Below, piece after piece: positions 33,966 to 48,900 of a stretch of 64,000 bases of DNA. The DNA lies in assembly GCA_914767715.1 (NCBI GenBank), contig OU612065.1:34350001-34414000 (forward strand). Direction: 5' to 3'. A program made the position numbers and the translations under genes. Each line of letters starts with the position of its first letter. The stretch's first letter is position 1. The notes beneath the pieces are model-generated. The model saw only the letters and a list, made by a program, of their open reading frames with translations, ran no database searches and was not told the DNA's origin. Source of the stretch: Membranipora membranacea (lineage: Eukaryota; Bryozoa; Gymnolaemata; Cheilostomatida; Membraniporidae).

Positions 33966-36900
33966 ATGGAGCCTGCCGAGCCTCAATGTTCTGGTACTGT
34001 GGTGAGAGTAAGGTCTGAGACAACTGATGTCACAGAGAGCCAGGATAATGGTAAGTAGAAACTAAAACTTTCATGACTTTTCCACCCTACTTTTTTCAGC
34101 CGTATCTGTACTACAAAGCATCGAGTTATCCCTATTCAGCTGCAAAAAAAACTGTTGTTTTAATATAGCTGTGCTGGCTGCGTGCTAGCTTCTCTCCTGT
34201 AAAATTAGTTACTCAATTAGAAGAAGAGAACTCTCATAAAACATTGCCAATCTTTATCACAACTATTCTCTACATGAAGACATTGTTGCACAGTGTGGCG
34301 ATAGTGGAGTAGAATGCGCCATGGGGTGTGAAAACACAACTCTAGTAGTGAATAGCGAGAGTGCTAATTAGCACCATCAACCAATTCTTTTTGTGGATGG
34401 TGAGATGGCGCAATCGGTTAGCGCGCTTGCTATTCACTACCAGGCGATTGGTGCCGAATGAGTTGTGGGTCGAGTCACAGTAAGGGAGCTTTCAAGGTTG
34501 GTTGTTCCAGCCCCAGCACCCTCGGGTGTATACCTCTTCTATCACAGCTATTCTCTACATGTAGAACTTGTAGAGCCGTTAGCTACAGTCCCAGCTGATC
34601 TGACATCACAGGCACAAAGCATTACAGATGCTGACAAGGATGATATCCAGTCTGAGCTTAGTGATACCAACAACATTCAGCAAGCTGAGTCAACGTGTGA
34701 GTTTAGATTAGATGTAAATGTTGTTATATCATGTTGACCCTGATTGTGGCTTTGATTTAGAGTGATTATGGAGTCTTACTGTATAGCCAGTTTTCAAATT
34801 TGTTACTTTATATCACCAAATAGTTGAGCTTGTTTTAGTATATCGAGTTTGGTATAGAGATGACACTGAGCCAGAGATCGATGAGTTTCCTGGTCATAAA
34901 AACTACAGAGATGTCACACTGTCAGAATTACTAACAGATACACAAAATCTGACTGTCACACATATGTCTGTCAAAGGAGATATACCACCACTAGATCAGA
35001 TAGCTCCTAAACTAAAACATCTCATGTTACAGGGAATGAGCACAAATCAGATAAAGAAGTGAGTGAGATTTTTACAATGATTATATACATATACTTCTAT
35101 TGTCAATCAACATTCATCTTCTCAAATGTTTTTCATGCAGTGCCAGAACAAATAACTTAAAATAAGGAAAAGCGGAGAGACAAAGAAAAAAAATACACTA
35201 GTGATGAAATTAACAAGATTTAAAGTGTTTGATAGATGTTAAAAAGAGTAAAATGAAAATTTGTACTTGGCTTTACTTTGATGGTTATAGCAATCAATGT
35301 TATATGATATAGTATGGTGTTATGTGTTATATATGTCATATGATGTTATGGCCATGTATAATACCTCTGTATACTACCTGAACTGGGTATACCATCACTA
35401 CATCATAAGCCATGGTTTTAGTGTCATTTCATCCACCATTATTCTAGTTACACACCCTACTGACCTTATGTTTTCAAGTGGTTTAATAATTTGCGGTTAA
35501 TGACAGAAACAGAATACTTAAAGGGATAATATACTTCTGATCTCTGTTTGGCAGCCAATGGAGCACAGAAAAATGTATGTACATACATAAACTCCTTATT
35601 TGTAATTCAAAACCCCTTGTTCTGCTCAAATGTGCATTCTAAATTGTAGTTGTGCATCTCCAACAAGAAATAAGACAACTAACAGAATTGCTTGTGATCT
35701 GAAAAAAAGCTGATTTTGTGAGCAGTTGTGTGCTCCTACCTCTTGGTTGGTATTTCAATTGTACAGATACTCAGAGTGCGCATGTGCAATAATGATGACC
35801 TTTGGACTTTAGCTTGTTATTTTCTAACAGCCCAGCTTAACCGGATATGATAATAAAAGTGTAAAGCTGGGCTGTTAGAAAATAACAAGCTAAAGTCCAA
35901 AGGTCATCATTATTGCACATGCGCACTCTGAGTATCTGTACAATTGAAACACCAACCAAGAGATAGGAGCACACAACTGCTCACAAAATCAGCTTTTTTC
36001 AGATCACAAGCAATTCTGTTAGTTGTCTTATTTCTTGTTGGAGATGCACAACTCCAATTTAGAATGCACATTTGAGCAGAACAAGGGGTTTTGAATTTAA
36101 AAAAATAAGGAGTTTATGTATGTACATACATTTTTCTGTGCTCCATTGGCTACCAACAGAGATCAGAAGTGTATTATCCCTTTAATATGTTCGTGTATAT
36201 TCTACCATGACACCACAAAAAGATGTGTGCATCAGTAGTATGACTTTAGCTTGGCATGCAGAGGGTCCCAGGTTCTACTCCCGGTTGGGGAAGGGATTTT
36301 TGTAGTTGAGCTAAAAGCTTAAAATTTTCTCATCTTTATCAAACTTACCAGAAATTAGCGGGCCTTAAATCCGTGAATAATTAAGACTAGTGAAAAAGGT
36401 TGGAGTTGTGCCCTCCTCGAATTAGGAGCCCGCGAATTATTTTTTTGGTAAAGACTATTTTATATTATATTACAGCATGTGTACAATAGTTAACCTCACA
36501 GAGCTGAATGTATGTGGTAATGAGGACCTGCAGATATTACCAGAGTGGATCTGTAAGTTGGAGAACTTGACAAAGTTAGATGTGTCATACTGCGGTCTGG
36601 AGGAACTACCAGAGAGGTAAATAGCGCTGATCAATTAGCATGAATATTTGTTTGCGATGATTTATGTGTACTAAAATGCCAAGCATTGGACAGCTAATGA
36701 CCTTTGAGACAGTTCTCAAAGTTTTGAACAAGATAAAATGCAATATGAAGGTAACGTAAATAGTTGTGAAGTCATGACAATTTCAGATGATGTGAGGTGA
36801 ATTTCTGGTAACAAAATGAAACTATGAAGATTTACTGATCTTATATATTACAGCATGTGTACAATGGTTAACCTCACGGAGCTGAATGTGAGACATAACA

Positions 36901-39900
36901 GGAGCCTGAAGAGATTACCAGACTGGATCTGTAAGATGAAGAGCTTGACAAAGTTAGATGTGCCATACTGCGGTCTGGAGGAACTACCAGAGAGGTAAAT
37001 AGCGCTGATCAATTAGCATGAATATTTGTTTGCGATGATTTATATGCACTAAAGTGCCAAGCATTGGACAGCTAATGACCTCTGTGACAGTTCTCAAAGT
37101 TTTGAACAGGATAAAATGCAATATAAAAGTAACGTAAATAGTTGTGAAGTCATGACAATTTCAGATGATGTGAGGTGAATTTCTGGTAACAAAATGAACC
37201 TATGAAGATTTACTGATCTTATATATTACAGCATGTGTACATTGGTTAACCTCACGGAGCTGAATGTGAGAGGTAACACGAGCCTGAAGAGATTACCAGA
37301 CTGGATCTGTAAGATGAAGAGCTTGACAAAGTTAGCTGTGTCACACTGTAGTCTACAGGAACTGCCAGAGAGGTAAATCAGACGTGTTGATCCATGCCCA
37401 TTTCTCTCTGTTTTTGCTGTTATTTTCGCCTTGTCAGTTAGATGTGTCAATTTATTTAATATAATATCAAATTGAGGTTGATTTGTAAAATCCGAATGCA
37501 AGCTCTATAAAATTGATACTCAAGGCATGACAATTTCAGATGATGTGAGGTGAATTTCTGGGAACAAAATGAAACTATGAAGATTTACTGATCTTATATA
37601 TTACAGCATGTGTACAATGGTTAACCTCACAGAGCTGAATGTATGTGGTAATGAGGACCTGAAGAGATTACCAGACTGGATCTGTAAGATGAAGAGCTTG
37701 ACAAAGTTAGATGTGTCACACTGTAGTCTACAGGAACTGCCAGAGAGGTAAATCAGACGTGTTGATCCATGCCCATTTCTCTCTGTTTTTGCTGTTATTT
37801 TCGCCTTGTCAGTTAGATGTGTCAATTTATTTAATATAATATCAAATTGAGGTTGATTTGTAAAATCCGAATGCAAGCTCTATAGAATTGATCCTCAAGG
37901 CATGACAATTTCAGATGATGTGAGGTGAATTTCTGGGAACAAAATGAACCTATGAAGATTTACTGACCTTATATATTACAGCATGTGTACAATGTTTAAT
38001 CTCACGGAGCTAGATGTGAGAGGTAACAGGAGCCTGAAGAGATTACCAGACGGGATCTGTAAGATGAAGAGCTTGACAAAGTTAGATGTGTCATACTGTA
38101 GTCTACAGGAACTGCCAGAGAGGTAAATCAGACGTGTTGATCCATGCCCATTTCTCTCTGTTTTTGCTGTTATTTTCGCCTTGTCAGTTAGATGTGTCAA
38201 TTTATTTAATATAATATCAAATTGAGGTTGATTTGTAAAATCCGAATGCAAGCTCTATAAAATTGATCCTCAAGGCATGACAATTTCAGATGATGTGAGG
38301 TGAATTTCTGGGAACAAAATGAAACTATGAAGATTTACTGATCTTATATATTACAGCGTGTGTACAATGGTTAACCTCACGGAGCTGAATGTGAGTTGTC
38401 AATGGAGCCTGAAGAGATTACCAGACTGGATCTGTAAGTTGGAGAATTTGACAAAGTTAGATGTGTCAGACTGTAGGCTACAGGAACTGCCAGAGAGGTA
38501 AATCAGACGTGTTGATCCATGCCCATTTCTCTCTGTTTTTGCTGTTATTTTCGCCTTGTCAGTTAGATGTGTCAATTTATTTAATATAATATCAAATTGA
38601 GGTTGATTTGTAAAATCCGAATGCAAGCTCTATAGAATTGATCCTCAAGGCATGACAATTTCAGATGATGTGAGGTGAATTTCTGGGAACAAAATGAACC
38701 TATGAAGATTTACTGACCTTATATATTACAGCATGTGTACAATGTTTAATCTCACGGAGCTAGATGTGAGAGGTAACAGGAGCCTGAAGAGATTACCAGA
38801 CGGGATCTGTAAGATGAAGAGCTTGACAAAGTTAGATGTGTCATACTGTAGTCTACAGGAACTGCCAGAGAGGTAAATCAGACGTGTTGATCCATGCCCA
38901 TTTCTCTCTGTTTTTGCTGTTATTTTCGCCTTGTCAGTTAGATGTGTCAATTTATTTAATATAATATCAAATTGAGGTTGATTTGTAAAATCCGAATGCA
39001 AGCTCTATAAAATTGATCCTCAAGGCATGACAATTTCAGATGATGTGAGGTGAATTTCTGGGAACAAAATGAAACTATGAAGATTTACTGATCTTATATA
39101 TTACAGCATGTGTACAATGGTTAACCTCACTGAGCTGAATGTGAGAGGTAACTGGAGCCTGAAGAGATTACCAGACTGGATCTGTGAGATGAAGAGCTTG
39201 ACAAATAAAGATGTGTCAGAGTGCGAACTAGAGGAACTACCAGAGAGGTAAATAGCGCTGATCAATTAGCATGAATATTTGTTTGCGATGATTTATGCGC
39301 ACTAAAATGCGAAGCATTGGACAGCTAATGACCTTTGAGACAGTTCTCAAAGTTTTGAACAGGATAAATTGCAATAAATAAAGGTAACGTAAATAGGTGT
39401 GAAGTCATGACAATTTCAGATGATGTGAGGTGAATTTCTGGTAACAAAATGAACCTATGAAGATTTACTGATCTTATATATTACAGCATGTGTACAATGG
39501 TTAACCTCACGGAGCTGAATGTGAGAAGTAACTTGAGCCTGAAGAGATTACCAGACGGGATCTGTGAGATGAAGAGCTTGACAAAGTTAGATGTGTCACA
39601 CTGTAGTCTACAGGAACTGCCAGAGAGGTAAATCAGACGTGTTGATCCATGCCCATTTCTCTCTGTTTTTGCTGTTATTTTCGCCTTGTCAGTTAGATGT
39701 GTCAATTTATTTAATATAATATCAAATTGAGGTTGATTTGTAAAATCCGAATGCAAGCTCTATAAAATTGATCCTCAGCAGGCTAACCATAAATACTATC
39801 CTCTAGGGTTATGGTATTCTGCATGATAATAATAATAATAAAGTTTTTGGCCAAACTTGATAGCTGGTAGTTTTTGAGTTGTCGGCACCTAGTTCTTAAG

Positions 39901-42900
39901 AAAGGCGGAGCATTCTTATTTGTATGCATTTAGGGTAAGTCAATCTGCATGATATGTGAAAATCTTTGATGAAATTTCTTATCCACAGCAGAGATTGATG
40001 GTGGCCACGATTTCATTGGTCAACCAGTTTTCAAATTGGATTGTGGCTTTTGCCATTTTAGGGCTACTCTCATGATATATACAAAATTACCCTGTCTTTG
40101 TATTTTTTAATGTAGCCTAAGATCACTCAGTCTCCCATCAGGTACATCTTCCCTCTAAAAACAACTAAGTATGATAAACTTTGAGATAACCTTGAAGTTT
40201 CATCAAATATCAGGAGTCGGCACAAAGCTCCCTCTGTTTTCACTAAAACTTATTTAAGGTTTTGAATGAGTAGGTCCAAAATCAGGACTGGAGTAAAGCC
40301 ATAGATTCAAACAATAGTCAAAACTCCATAGAAAACTTCATAGCTACACTTCAAGCTATCAAAAAAGCACATGAATTCGATTTTAGACAGCCTTGGATGA
40401 CAACCGAATTGTACTCACTCACATAGGAACATACCCGACTTCATCGTAAGGTGAAAAAGATTCCTATAACCTAGTACTCAAGAAAAATTATCAGAAATTA
40501 CAAATTATGTTTTAAATTAAGAACGCTAAAAGAGATTATTTTGCACACAAATTTGAGTCATGTAAGAACAACAAAAATTGAAAAATGAAAATATATCAGA
40601 AAAATCATCACTAAGAGCGAGACAAAAGATAGTAATTTAATGATAAAAAAGGATGGTTCTGAGATCACTGATCCGTTAGGAACTGCTGAAAAGTTTAACC
40701 AATTTTTTGTGAGTATTGGGTCGTCACTAGCTAATGATTTACCAGAAACTTCATGTGATTATGAGGGCTCTTGAAAATTTGATGAAATTTGTTTTTAGAG
40801 ATTAAATCTGTAATTAGCAAGCAGGAGACAAAGGAAGCCAAAGGGTGCGATTTAATTAGCGCATGTACAATAAAAGAAAACTACCTGAGGTGCTCACACT
40901 CAAAACCTTTCATGCCTTTTAAGCTAGTTCAGGCTTGATCAACAGATTAACTGGTTCAGACTGACACTATCAGGGAAATATCAGCAGATTTACTGACAAC
41001 TTTAGTTAGCTTCAAACGATATTCCGCTAATATATAAAACTTTGAAACATAGAAATTCGAGAAGAAATTTGAGAATATCAAATTTTATTTTACATCCAAA
41101 ATATATAATCCCCTTTGATAGAACTTACCTGTCTCAAAGTTGTAGGCTGGGCATGTTACAGAGACCAGGTTATCTTTTAGTTAAGCCAATGCAGAATCAC
41201 AACCCAAAGCCTGTAGGTCAGATTCACTTTCTCCCATCTCTATCCAGGTTAATCAAGGATTTCAAGAAATTTCTTGAAATCCTTTGGTTAATAGACCACC
41301 CAATAGTGATTTCGTACATGTGCTCCATTTTGGCGCCAAACATCTCATAAAAGTTTGTTTACATTGATAAGGAAGAATTTGATGTCAGGAGTGGGACTCT
41401 CATAAACAATGCCCTATCCTATCAAACAATATTTACTGATAAATAAATTTACTAATTTTTCTCAGTAAATAGTAATTATTTTTGAAAATCAGCATAGCTG
41501 CACATTCCTCAGCTATATTTGACTCTGCGGATGGATTTTTGAAAGCTTATTTTCTATATTTAAGGTATAGTAACGATGACGGTGAATTTTCATTATACCT
41601 TTATGGTCAGATAGGTAATTTGAAACTATTGCGTATACAAATTTTTTGCAATATCTTCATCAGTTTATTTTTTATTGCCAACTACAGTATTTACTACAAT
41701 TACTACGAATATTATGAAACAGAGCGCGAGAAAATTATTTATGAATGAAACTATTCCCACTTTGCGCATGACGCAACGAGCTATACCAGCAGTGTGTGAA
41801 ATCAGCTATTAGCTGGAAATGGTGGCGTAATAGCAGTCTGATAACACAAACAACTGCTTTTGGCATGGCAATCAGAAGATAATGACATCATTGATCATGA
41901 AACAATAGGATATTTGAATATGACAGAACAGGCTTAAAAATGGGCAAAGTCATCTTTTCAATGTCAGGAGGAAGACAATTCACTCTGTCATTTTTACAGC
42001 TGATGTTGAAATATCCTGGGGGGTCTTTCAATTAAAAACAGCCAAAATCGCAATCTGATCGCTCACTCGGTGAGTGAGTGATATCTGCTAGGCTCTCGCT
42101 TTCAGATCACTCAGTCACTTGATGGAACTATATACATTCTGAGTGAGCGATTTGGGAGCGATTTTCTCTAATTGAATCACCAAGTGAGTGATAATTTTGA
42201 GCGATGTGATAGTGATAACTTGCTTTAGTAAAGGATCGCTCTTTTTAAATTGAAAGACCCCCTGCTGATTCCCACATTATTGGTCTTCAAATTAGGTCAA
42301 CCGGAAACATCTCTGTTTCATTCATAAAAAATTATTAACTGATTACCAAGTGGAGATTATGTTGTATTATTGGCGACAGATTTGGATAAACATGTCCAAA
42401 CTCGTCAAATACCATCATATAACAAAGTTGAAATCATAACTCACTCCTTCCAAGAGGAATATAATATGGAATTCACAGGGGATAAGTGACAAATTGTGAT
42501 TTAAGAGGTGAGTCACCCCCAGAGAACAAGTTTTCTTCCTGTGTTCTGTAAGTCAACTTTGAGAGGTGATACAGTTGTTGCTATGGTAGCTAAGTCAAAG
42601 AGCAACATCACCCGCTGTTATCAGTTGGTCTTACTAAAATAATTGATAATCAATCAATGCTGAGGCCTTCTATATTTTCAGAAAAATAACGGCATATCAT
42701 ACCATGTTTTGTCATTGAGAAAATAATCAAACATCCCCTACTGATAGAAATGAGAGCTTGTAAAGGGTTAATGATGGTTTATCAATTACGCATTGGTCAC
42801 GCAGTTGTCATGAAGAGCCAATGCATGCCACAGATACGATAAATCATGTCAGGTGCTCAAATTGTAATAGATAAATTACCAAATGCACAGATGAGCTGAG

Positions 42901-45900
42901 GAGCAAATAATACTTTTCTTTACAAGGTGGTGTCCACTCCCAAAGTCTTTGTAGGAGAATATTTTATCCATATATAATACATTTTGAAGTCTCTAGAATT
43001 GATAACAAGTGTTTTTTATGCTGTCAGAGTACAATTCAGATGTGATGAAAAGAGACCTCATGTCTGGCACATAATTATGCGGCGCTTCATTGCGCACAAA
43101 AAAGCACTCAGGAGCAAAATTGAAGGAATGTTATGATAAATAATTCAACCTCACCTTCTTTATGAACCGTTATTCAAAAATCAAGAAGAAAACTTTTTCC
43201 ATCTCTATGCTACAGCTGCCTGAGAGTTCCCTGTCCAGCAAAATATGTGATTTTCGTGCAGTCATGACGCGACGTCAAGAGACGTTACGTCCTCGATTCT
43301 CATAGAAATATACTCCTACCTAGATGGTCTTCCATATGTGCCAAAATCACCTAAATCGGACAACTTTTTTTTAGGCGTTACTATACCTTAAAAGAAAGTA
43401 AAATATGAAAAACTGTAGGAATACAATACATTTGACTACTCATTCTTTTCCCGAGTTCAGTTTTTAGTTATATTACAATGGCTAGGCTCGATGTGATTAC
43501 CATGCTGTCAAAGTTATTAGGATGTAAATTTGAGCATAGCACATTGGTAAAAGTAACTTGCCTTTTTTGTCCCTAATATTACCCCCCCCCCCCCACACAA
43601 GAAAACTGCTGCATGTGTAGTAACAAGTCTCTATAATGAAGGCTGGACCTGAACCGCAGGCCACCTTCAAATCTGAGGTGCTCATACTCTAAACCTTTCA
43701 CGCAGGGTTATAGGCTTAAACTTGTTTTTTTTTAACAAAATTTTCTACAAAATAAGCTGTCAAGAAAAAACTAAAAAAGGGAAAAAGATCAATCAAGATG
43801 GCGAAAAAAATAATCAGAACAGCAACATTTGAACAATTTATAATGGAGTATTGGAACATAAATTAAATGGTATATTGTTAAAAGTAGATGCTATCATATT
43901 AACTAAGAAGTTGTTTGAAGCTAGGTGTAGCTTGAACATGTCTCTCATATTAAAAATGCGCGAAAAATTAGAATTTTCTAACATAAATGGTGGACATATC
44001 TTGTTTATCAATTGATGTCCAGTTGTGAATATGCTGAGCACTGGTAGATGTAGGTGTAATGACCCTGATAATTCATTAGTTGGTACCAGGTGATTAGGAA
44101 TGATTTGTATATTACATATCAACCTGAAGGCTCTCTTCTGGAGTAAAAATATGTCCTTTAGTATGTAGTTTGGTGATAGGTTGTAGTAAATATGGATACC
44201 ACTTATGATGTGGCAAAAAATTAAATGATGGTAAAGTATAAAAGATGTTTTGTTGTCAAAAAACGCCTACAAAGTTGTTATAGTGTAATTGCTTTTGCTT
44301 CCTTTTAACGGACAAAGGAAACATGGTCATGCCATGTTAGCCTGTCATTCATGATGAAACCTAACAGTTTTCTTTCAGGCTTTATCAACAGACTTACTGG
44401 TTCAGACTGACATTATTAGGGGAATATCAACTGATTCTCTGACTATGTCCATAATAAATACTGTAAAAAAATACATTAACGAATCTTATCACATCACAAT
44501 CTGTGTTCTCTGTTATAGTCTAGGAACATTGACCAGCCTGGAAGAGCTGATGTTAGATGGTAATGAATCACTGACAGAGTTACCAGATGAGATCGGGGGA
44601 TTGAAGAGTCTACGGACATTAAATGTATCAAAGTGTGGCCTCACCAGTCTGCCAAGCAGGTAAATATATATATATTCATATACATTCATTACATATTGAG
44701 TTTGAGTCGCATCAAGAACATATTGATGTGCACTGAATGAATTTATATATATATATAATATATATAAATTCATTGCATGTTGAGTTTAGGAACTCTAAGA
44801 ACTTATTGATGTGTGCTGAATCTCAAGCTCTAAGCTGAAAATATTGCATTATGAGACTGGTGTGTAGAATGCAATTACCAACAAGGTGAGTCTCGATTGC
44901 AATTTTTTGTCAAATTTTTATAAACGCTGTAGGACGTAAATATTAACTGCATGATATTGTCATAAACCAATTTTATGGCAGGATGTTAAGGATTTGTCTA
45001 AAGTAACTTGCCTTTTTTGTCCCTAATATTACCCCCCACACAAGAAAACTGCTGCATGTGTAGTAACAAGTCTCTATAATGAATGCTGGACCTGAACCGC
45101 AGGCCACCTTCAAATCTGAGGTGCTCATACTCTAAACCTTTGACACGGGGTTATAGGCTTAAACTTGTTTTTTTAAATGTTTTACAAAATTAGCTGTCGA
45201 GAAAAAACTAAAAAAGGGAAAAAATCAATCAAGATGGCGAAAGAAATAATCAGAACATCAACATTTGAATAATTTATAATTGAGTATTGGAACCTAAATT
45301 AAATGGTATATTGTTAAATGTAGATGCTATCATATTAACTAAGAAGTTATTTGAAGTTAGGTGTAGCTTGAACATGTCTCTCATATTAAAAATGCGCGAA
45401 AAATTAGAATTTTCTAACATAAATGGTGGACATGTCTTGTTTACCAATTGATGTCCAGTTATGCTAGTAAAATATATCTTGAGCACTGGTAGATGTAGAA
45501 GGTGTAATGACCCTGATAATTCATTAGTTGGTACCAGGTGATAAGGAATGATTTGTATATTACATATCAACCTGAAGGCTCTCTTCTGGAGTAAAAATAT
45601 GTCCTTTAGTATATAGTTTGGTGATAGGTTGTATAGTAAGTATGGATACTACTTATGATGTGGCAAAAAATTAAATGATGGTAAAGTATATAAGATGTTT
45701 TGTTTTCAAAAAACGCCTACAAAGTTGTTATAGTGTAATTGCCTTTGCTTCCTTTTAACGGACTAAGGAAACATGGTCATGCCATGTTAGCCTGTCATTC
45801 ATGATGAAACCTAACCGTTTTCATTCAGGCTTTATCAACAGACTAACTGGTTCAGACTGACATTAGTAGGGGAATGTCAACTGATTTGCTGACTATTTTT

Positions 45901-48900
45901 ATAATAAATACTGTAAAAAAATACATTTACCTAATCTTATCATAACACTATATGTGTTCTCTGTTATAGTCTAGGATCTCTGACCAGCCTAAAGGTGCTG
46001 TTGTTAGCATAGCTGTTGGTGATAGGTGGTTTTGGTATGACAACACCTGAGAGTTAGAATCTAAAATACAAATATAGAATTCATTGTAAAGTCATAGATA
46101 CCGAAGCACAACCCAAGTATTTACATTAAATCTGAGGTGCTCATATTCTCAAAAGATTTCATGCAGGGTTGGGCTGAAGCTAGTTCAGGCTTGATCAACA
46201 GTCTAACTGGTTCAGACTGACGTTATCAGGGGATTATCAACTGATTTACTGACTATCCCTATAAAAAATACTACATATAAATACATTACCGAATCTTATC
46301 ACATCACAATCTGTGTTCTCTGTTATAGTCTAGGAACACTGACCAGCCTGGAAAAGCTGAGGTTAGATGATAATAAAACACTGACAGAGTTACCAGATGA
46401 GATTGGGGGATTGAAGAGTCTACAGACATTAAATGTATCAGAGTGTGGCCTCACCAGTCTGCCAAGCAGGTAAATATATATATTTATATACATTCATTAC
46501 ATATTGAGTTTGAGTCGCTTTAAGAACATATTGATGTGCACTGAAAGAACTTATGTATATATAAATAAATAAATATATAAATATATGTATATATATATAT
46601 AAATTCATTGCATGTTGAGATTAAGAACTCTAAGAAGTTATTGATGTGTGCTGAATCTCAAGCTCTAAGCTGAAAATATTGCATTATGAGACTGGTGTGT
46701 AGAATACAATTACCAACAAGGTGACCCTCGATTGCAATTTTTTGTCAAATTTTCATAGCACTGTAGGACGTAAATATTAACTGCATGATATTGTCATAAA
46801 CCAAATTTATGGCAGGATGTTAAGGATTTGTCTTAAGTGCTGTTGGTCAGAGTTTTGGGTATACCAATTCGCCAGATCTGCGAGAGATAGAATTTACAAT
46901 ACAAGTATGGAATTTATGGAATCCTACTGATATGCAAATTATGCCTGGAATCGTCAATATGATATAAGTATTAGATTTAATCCCCTTTTAGGGCAGTTGT
47001 GTGCAATATAAACATATAGGAGTGGAAAGTGATATACCTACTCAAGAATATTATGAAGATCATCTTTAGGGTCATATCCCCTTGTAAAAATCACTGACCC
47101 AGCTTTGTTGCCAGTATTATAGGAGTTGCTTGCACCGATGTGTTTGTATACGCTGTTTGTCAGGTTTTTGGATAAGCCAACCGCAAGGAATATTGATAAT
47201 AGAAAAGGCAATTGAAAATATTGTAGCCTATTGACCGTTGGTGTGCGGTCTTTGTATTAAACCTGTGGCCAAACATCTCTGGGCATCACTGCCAAGAAAA
47301 TTTATGTTGTATGGTAGGAATAAATGAGCTATTTTTTTAGTTAGCTGCAAACGATATTCCGCTAATATATAAAACTTGCAGATACTATAAATGGCAAAGA
47401 GATTTGCCCATATGAATTGTAAAACTAATAATTCATACATTACTATCAATCTATTTATAAGCAGTCATACTCTCCAAATATTACCAGACACCATGATAGG
47501 TTGATAGACTGCAAGATGGATTACAAAGTCTCCAGGGGATGGTTTCAATAAGAGACTCAAAACATCTCTTATAGCTTCAAAATTCAGCTATTAATAGATA
47601 GACAGACATAATGTTTCCCATCATTCAGTAAGTGTTTGCATTGCTGTTTGTCCGGTTTTTTTATATCAGCAAACTTTGAAAAATAGAAATTAGAGAAGAA
47701 ATTTGAGAAAATCAAATTTATTTTACATCCAAAATATATAATCCCCTTTGTTAGAACTTACCTGTCTCAAAGTTGTAGGCTGGGCATGTTACAGAGACCA
47801 GGTTATCTTTTTGTTAAGCTAATGCAGAATCACAACCCATGGCCTGCAGGTCAGATTCACTTTCTCCCATCTCTATCCAGGTTAATAGATCACCCAATAG
47901 TGATTCCGTACATGTGCTCCATTTTGGCGCCAAACATCTCATAAAAGTTTGTTAACATTGATAAGGAAGAATTTGATGTCAGGAGTGGGACTCTCATAAA
48001 CAATGCCCTATACTATCAAACAATAATTACTGATAAATAAATTTACTAATTTTTCTCAGTAAATAGTAATTATTTTTTGAAAATCATTATACCTGCGCAT
48101 TCCTCAGCTATATTTGACTCTGCGGATGGATTTTTGAAAGCTGATTATCTATATTTCAAAGAAAGTAAAATATGAAAAACTGTAGGAATACAATACATTT
48201 GACTACTCATTCTTTTCCCGAGTTCAGTTTTTAGTTATATTACAATGGCTAGGCTCGATGTGATTACCATGCTGTCAAAGTTATTAGGATGTAAATTTGA
48301 GCATAGCAAATTGGTAAAAGTAACTTGCATTTTTTGTCCCTAATATTACCTCCCACACAAGAAAACTGCTGCATGTGTAGTATCAAGTCTCTATACTGAA
48401 TGCTGGACCTGAACCTTCAAATCTGAGGTGCTCATACTCTAAACCTTTCACACTGGGTTATAGGCTTAAACTTGTTTTTTTTTAAATGTTTTACAAAATT
48501 AGCTGTCAAGAAAAAACTAAAAAAGGGAAAAAAATCAATCAAGATGGCGAAAAAAAAAATCAGAACATCAACATTTGAATAATTTATAACTGAGTATTGA
48601 ACATAAATTAAATGGTATATTGTTAAAAGTAGATGCTATCATATTAACTAAGAAGATATTTGAAGTTATGTGTAGCTTGAAAATGTCTCTGATATTAAAA
48701 ATGCGCGAAAATTTAGAATTTTCTAACATAAATGGTGGACATGTCTTGTTTATCAATTGATGTCCAGTTATGCTAATAAAATATATGTTGAGCACTGATA
48801 GATGTAGAAGGTGTAATGACCCTGATAATTCCTTAGTTGGTACCAGGTGATTAGGAATGATTTGTATATTACGTATCAACCTGAATGCTTTTTTCTGGAG

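Larger units (their letters stand above)
39628..44518. other. Long intron of the second LRR gene
   Basis: It contains a (TAA) run near 39825, a non-LTR remnant (40309-40860), duplicated intron sequence (40888-41562), a 1.8-kb DNA transposon, a poly-C run (about 43582-43596) and a non-LTR 3' fragment, listed separately. No exon is seen. Confidence 0.55.

Noticed and set aside
37226-39756. Six similar minus-strand frames of 75-91 codons
   Set aside because: They are the reverse strand of the repeated LRR intron and exon end; they recur because the unit is tandemly duplicated.
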